Shown here piece after piece: positions 61,669-64,000 of a stretch of 64,000 nt of DNA. The notes beneath the pieces were generated by a model, which was not told where the DNA came from, made no database searches, and was given only the letters and a program-made list of their open reading frames with translations. Positions within the stretch are counted from its first letter, which is position 1; every line of letters starts with the position of its first letter. The translations under genes were made by a program, and so were the position numbers. This DNA comes from Melioribacteraceae bacterium (GTDB lineage: Bacteria > Bacteroidota > Ignavibacteria > Ignavibacteriales > Melioribacteraceae): the NCBI GenBank assembly GCA_026417375.1, contig JAOADJ010000037.1:1-64000 (forward strand), written 5' to 3'.

Positions 61669-62505
61669 TTAATAAATTTTATTCATCCCATATTTGCCGC
61701 AAGCATACATCATTAAAATAGAAGCAATATCAATTAAAGCTTTTTTTTCTTCATCTTCGGGAATAATCAAATCATAAACTTCAGCAACAAACTTCATATT
61801 GGCTAAAATTTTTTTTAATTCAGAATAAGTTGGTTCACCATGCCAGTTAGCAATTCTTTTAACAAGATTTTGTTCATTTCTTCTTAAAAACTCTGAGAAA
61901 GTAATTACATTCAAACTCAACTTTGTTCTTGGTTTACATATATTAATCAAATCATTTGTGTACTGATCCCATTTGTTTGCAAGCTCTTCATTCTTATCGT
62001 ACATCAGAAGTTTTGCTTTTTCTATTGTAAACTGAGCATGTGTATATGCTTTAAATTTTGGTATTAAAACATAACCATCATAACTAACTATTCCTGTATC
62101 TTCTTCAATATATTTCCATCTTTTTAAAAGTTTTTGAGTTGTTTGAACATTAACAACTTTATCAAGTTCACTATCAATAACAACAAATTTTCCTTTTTGA
62201 TAATTAACAACTGTGCACCAGTGTTCCCAATTTTTTACACTTAAAATACAAGGGTAACCTTTCTTTAAATGTTGCACTAATAATTTTCGTGCATCATTTG
62301 GATTACTTGATTGAAAATGTTTTAACTGACAATTAAATCTACGAGCCGCACGAGTTAAACCAAATTCATCTGTTCCAGCCCACCATGTACTACCAGCAAT
62401 TATTCCAATTTGATCTTCACCTTTGAAAACACCAAGCATTACAAGTGCATACTTTAAAGCAAATGGACCGCATTGATATTTATTTGGTTGAGGATAAAAA
62501 CTCAT
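61669..62505 (-). CDS. Papain-like peptidase, C39-like family
   Basis: A 278-residue protein whose N-terminal ~120 residues are a C39-like cysteine peptidase domain: PQPNKYQCGPFALKYAL gives Gln11-Cys12, KNWEHWCTVV gives the His, and FVVIDSEL the Asp. No signal or transporter domain. The C-terminal ~130 residues are helical and not recognised (HAQFTIEKAKLLM, then VITFSEFLRRNEQN). It is divergent from an ATP-grasp ligase gene 92 bases away. Role not known; a peptide-trimming role is one idea. Confidence 0.7.
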   Translation of the reverse strand: MSFYPQPNKYQCGPFALKYALVMLGVFKGEDQIGIIAGSTWWAGTDEFGLTRAARRFNCQLKHFQSSNPNDARKLLVQHLKKGYPCILSVKNWEHWCTVVNYQKGKFVVIDSELDKVVNVQTTQKLLKRWKYIEEDTGIVSYDGYVLIPKFKAYTHAQFTIEKAKLLMYDKNEELANKWDQYTNDLINICKPRTKLSLNVITFSEFLRRNEQNLVKRIANWHGEPTYSELKKILANMKFVAEVYDLIIPEDEEKKALIDIASILMMYACGKYGMNKIY

Positions 62506-62545
62506 TTATCGCCCTAATAGATTGGAAACAAAAATAACAAATCTT

Positions 62546-62575
62546 TTGAAATGGCAAACTAATTTCTTTACTTTG
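62546..62575 (+). promoter_or_regulatory. Bacteroidota-type promoter of the ATP-grasp gene
   Basis: TTG at 62546-62548, a 20-base spacer and TACTTTG at 62569-62575, the same layout as the site at 31238-31267. The ATG follows 22 bases downstream. Confidence 0.5.
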
Positions 62576-62597
62576 TGCCCAAAATTTTAGAGAAATT

Positions 62598-63659
62598 ATG
62601 AAAGTTGCAATAGTTTATAACGAATCATCTCCAGAAATTTACAATAAAGTAAAAGAAGATTTAAAGAAAGTACATTTTGAACCAAATTTCGATTTAGAAG
62701 CACCAGATCCAATTTCTGAATTTAATTTTATGGTTGAAGCTTTGGAAAAAGAAGGGTATCAAGCTTATACCTTAAACATTAAAGATGATTTTTTTACTTT
62801 TATAAAAGATTATGAAAAAAATAAACCTGACGTTATTTTTAACTTAGTTGAATTATATAAAGAGCAGCCAAAACTTGAAATGAATTTTACCGGGTTACTT
62901 GAATTAATGGGAATTGCCTATACTGGTGCAACACCAATAGCTTTAGGAACTTGTCAAAATAAAACTTTAACCAAAAGATTAATAAGTACTTTGAATATTA
63001 GAACTCCTAAATTCAAGTTCATTAAAAATATGAATCAATCTTTTCGTTTAGGGTTAAACTATCCATTGATTGTTAAACCAGCTTATGAAGATGCTAGTGT
63101 TGGAATAGATAATAATTCAATTGTTAATAATGCAAAAGAATTAAAGAAAAGGGTTGAATATGTTTTTAATTCATTTCAACAACCGGCTTTAGTTGAAGAA
63201 TTTATTGAAGGCAGGGAATTAAATGTAGCTGTTTTTGGTGATAAAGAATTACAAGTATTGCCAATAAGTGAAATTGATTTTTCTGAAATGCCAAAAAATT
63301 TATATCCTATTGTAAGTTTTCAAGCAAAGTGGGATCCATTTCATGAAGCGTATCATAAAACTATTCCAGTTTGCCCGGCTCAACTACCAAAAGAAATAGA
63401 AGATGAAGCAAAAGAAATTGCAATGCAATGTTTTCGTGCTGTTGGTGTTAGAGATTATGCAAGGGTTGATATGCGTCTTTCAAAAAAGGATAATAAACTT
63501 TACGTCTTAGAAGTAAATCCCAATCCCGATTTACAAGAAGGTGCTGGGTTTATGCGTTCAGCTCATCAGGCTGGATATTCTTATTCTAAAATGTTGTCTT
63601 TAATTGTTGAATTAGCTTATAAAAGAAAAAGTGAAATAGATAAGAGATTCAGAAATTAA
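62598..63659 (+). CDS. ATP-grasp ligase, D-Ala-D-Ala ligase-like
   Basis: A 353-residue ATP-grasp enzyme similar to D-alanine-D-alanine ligases. The NLVELYKEQPKLEMNFTGLLELMG region (read as NLVELYKEQ) and TGATPIALGTCQNKTLTKRL loop are typical, then LIVKPAYEDASVGI, the VEEFIEGRELNVAVFG lid, and metal ligands in DYARVDMRLS and LEVNPNPDL. Insertions differ from true Ddl, so a peptide or amino-acid ligase other than Ddl is also possible. It is divergent from the C39-like peptidase gene. The stop overlaps that of the convergent HAD gene by two bases. Confidence 0.85.
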   Translation: MKVAIVYNESSPEIYNKVKEDLKKVHFEPNFDLEAPDPISEFNFMVEALEKEGYQAYTLNIKDDFFTFIKDYEKNKPDVIFNLVELYKEQPKLEMNFTGLLELMGIAYTGATPIALGTCQNKTLTKRLISTLNIRTPKFKFIKNMNQSFRLGLNYPLIVKPAYEDASVGIDNNSIVNNAKELKKRVEYVFNSFQQPALVEEFIEGRELNVAVFGDKELQVLPISEIDFSEMPKNLYPIVSFQAKWDPFHEAYHKTIPVCPAQLPKEIEDEAKEIAMQCFRAVGVRDYARVDMRLSKKDNKLYVLEVNPNPDLQEGAGFMRSAHQAGYSYSKMLSLIVELAYKRKSEIDKRFRN

Positions 63660-64000
63660 AACTTTTGTTTTAAAATATTTATTACTTCTTCTAAATCATT
63701 TACAATAAAATCTGGTTTTGCTTTTTCAATTATTTCTTTCGGAATATTTTTTTCTGAATTGAAAAATATTGTTTCAGCGCCGAGTTTTTTTGCGGGTTCT
63801 ATGTCAGTTTCAATGTCATCGCCAATCATTATAAACGGATCATTAATTTCAAGATTAAATAAACTTAAAGCAGATGCAAAATAAAGTTCAGAAGGTTTAC
63901 CAATTATTGTTGCTTCTTTTTTGGTTGCATATTCAATTGCAACAACGAATGGACCTACATCAAGCAAAAGACCATCTTCAGCAGTTTTCCAGGAACGTTT
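63656..64000 (-). CDS. HAD-IIA family phosphatase (partial, N-terminus beyond the window)
   Basis: The last 114 residues of a haloacid dehalogenase-like hydrolase; the frame stays open to base 64000, reading KRSWKTAEDGLLLDVGPF at the edge, so an internal TTG start would be wrong. IIGKPSELYFASAL (with the conserved Lys) and MIGDDIETDIEPAKKLGA (Asp pair) place it in the HAD-IIA group with LHPP- or NagD-like enzymes. The first motif (DxDGT/V) lies outside the window. Substrate unknown. Confidence 0.85.
   Translation of the reverse strand, partial: KRSWKTAEDGLLLDVGPFVVAIEYATKKEATIIGKPSELYFASALSLFNLEINDPFIMIGDDIETDIEPAKKLGAETIFFNSEKNIPKEIIEKAKPDFIVNDLEEVINILKQKF

Noticed and set aside
1-64000. 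tRNA, rRNA, CRISPR arrays, transposases or phage genes
   Set aside because: None was seen; intergenic gaps are short and no regularly spaced repeats or integrase/transposase motifs were noticed.

Overview
The window reads as a stretch of chromosome from a low-GC member of the Ignavibacteria (Ignavibacteriota/Chlorobi side of the FCB group). The clearest pointer is the secreted CotH-family protein at 20737-23055, whose C-terminus carries the FPNPFNPET-type type IX secretion sorting domain that is very common in that class. A PorV/PorQ-like outer-membrane protein, an S46 dipeptidyl-peptidase and promoter elements of the Bacteroidota type (TTG-N20-TACTTTG) fit the same group. I saw no rRNA, tRNA, CRISPR array, prophage or transposase gene. 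Every gap between genes is shorter than 300 bases.

Layout. Bases 1-14576 (minus strand) are a cell-surface glycan locus: a GT2 polyprenyl-type glycosyltransferase, an SDR sugar epimerase/reductase, two GT4 glycosyltransferases, a YfhO-type membrane protein, a Wzx-like flippase and a surface-carbohydrate protein. These are followed by the pseudaminic acid genes pseB, pseC, a pseG-pseH fusion and the start of pseI, which is cut by the window edge. Bases 14719-24249 hold an orphan histidine kinase, the P5C dehydrogenase pruA, an S46 dipeptidyl-peptidase, a trypsin-like lipoprotein, the CotH/T9SS protein, methylglyoxal synthase and two small membrane proteins. Next come a cold-shock gene and a cysteine-biosynthesis unit (cysE, cysK) preceded by a short reading frame that ends in five cysteine codons. 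Bases 27645-31230 carry tryptophanase, a DUF4905-like protein, AMMECR1 and MEMO1 homologues packed end to end.

The most striking block is 34080-42702, seven tightly spaced plus-strand genes that together look like a collagen/hydroxyproline catabolic operon. They are a glycyl-radical activase, trans-4-hydroxy-L-proline dehydratase (HypD), an Xaa-Pro aminopeptidase, a trans-3-hydroxy-L-proline dehydratase, a proline/hydroxyproline dehydrogenase, a 4-hydroxy-2-oxoglutarate aldolase resembling human HOGA1, and an alanine-glyoxylate aminotransferase resembling human AGXT. The last four correspond to steps of vertebrate hydroxyproline breakdown, while HypD is the anaerobic route known from gut clostridia. 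PruA elsewhere in the window would serve both routes, and the S46 peptidase and prolidase would feed them.

Bases 42766-64000 are mostly housekeeping and envelope genes: an MBL hydrolase, a TPM protein, gpmA, a PorV-like protein, two TonB-domain proteins and a TonB-dependent receptor. They continue with rseP, dxr, rpsU, an ECF sigma factor with a small partner, an M14 carboxypeptidase, a thioredoxin-like protein, a CYTH protein, an AddB-like nuclease, an isochorismatase-like hydrolase, a C39-like peptidase divergent from an ATP-grasp ligase, and a HAD phosphatase cut by the right edge. A 135-bp multi-armed palindrome sits between rseP and the TonB-dependent receptor gene and is not explained by any gene.
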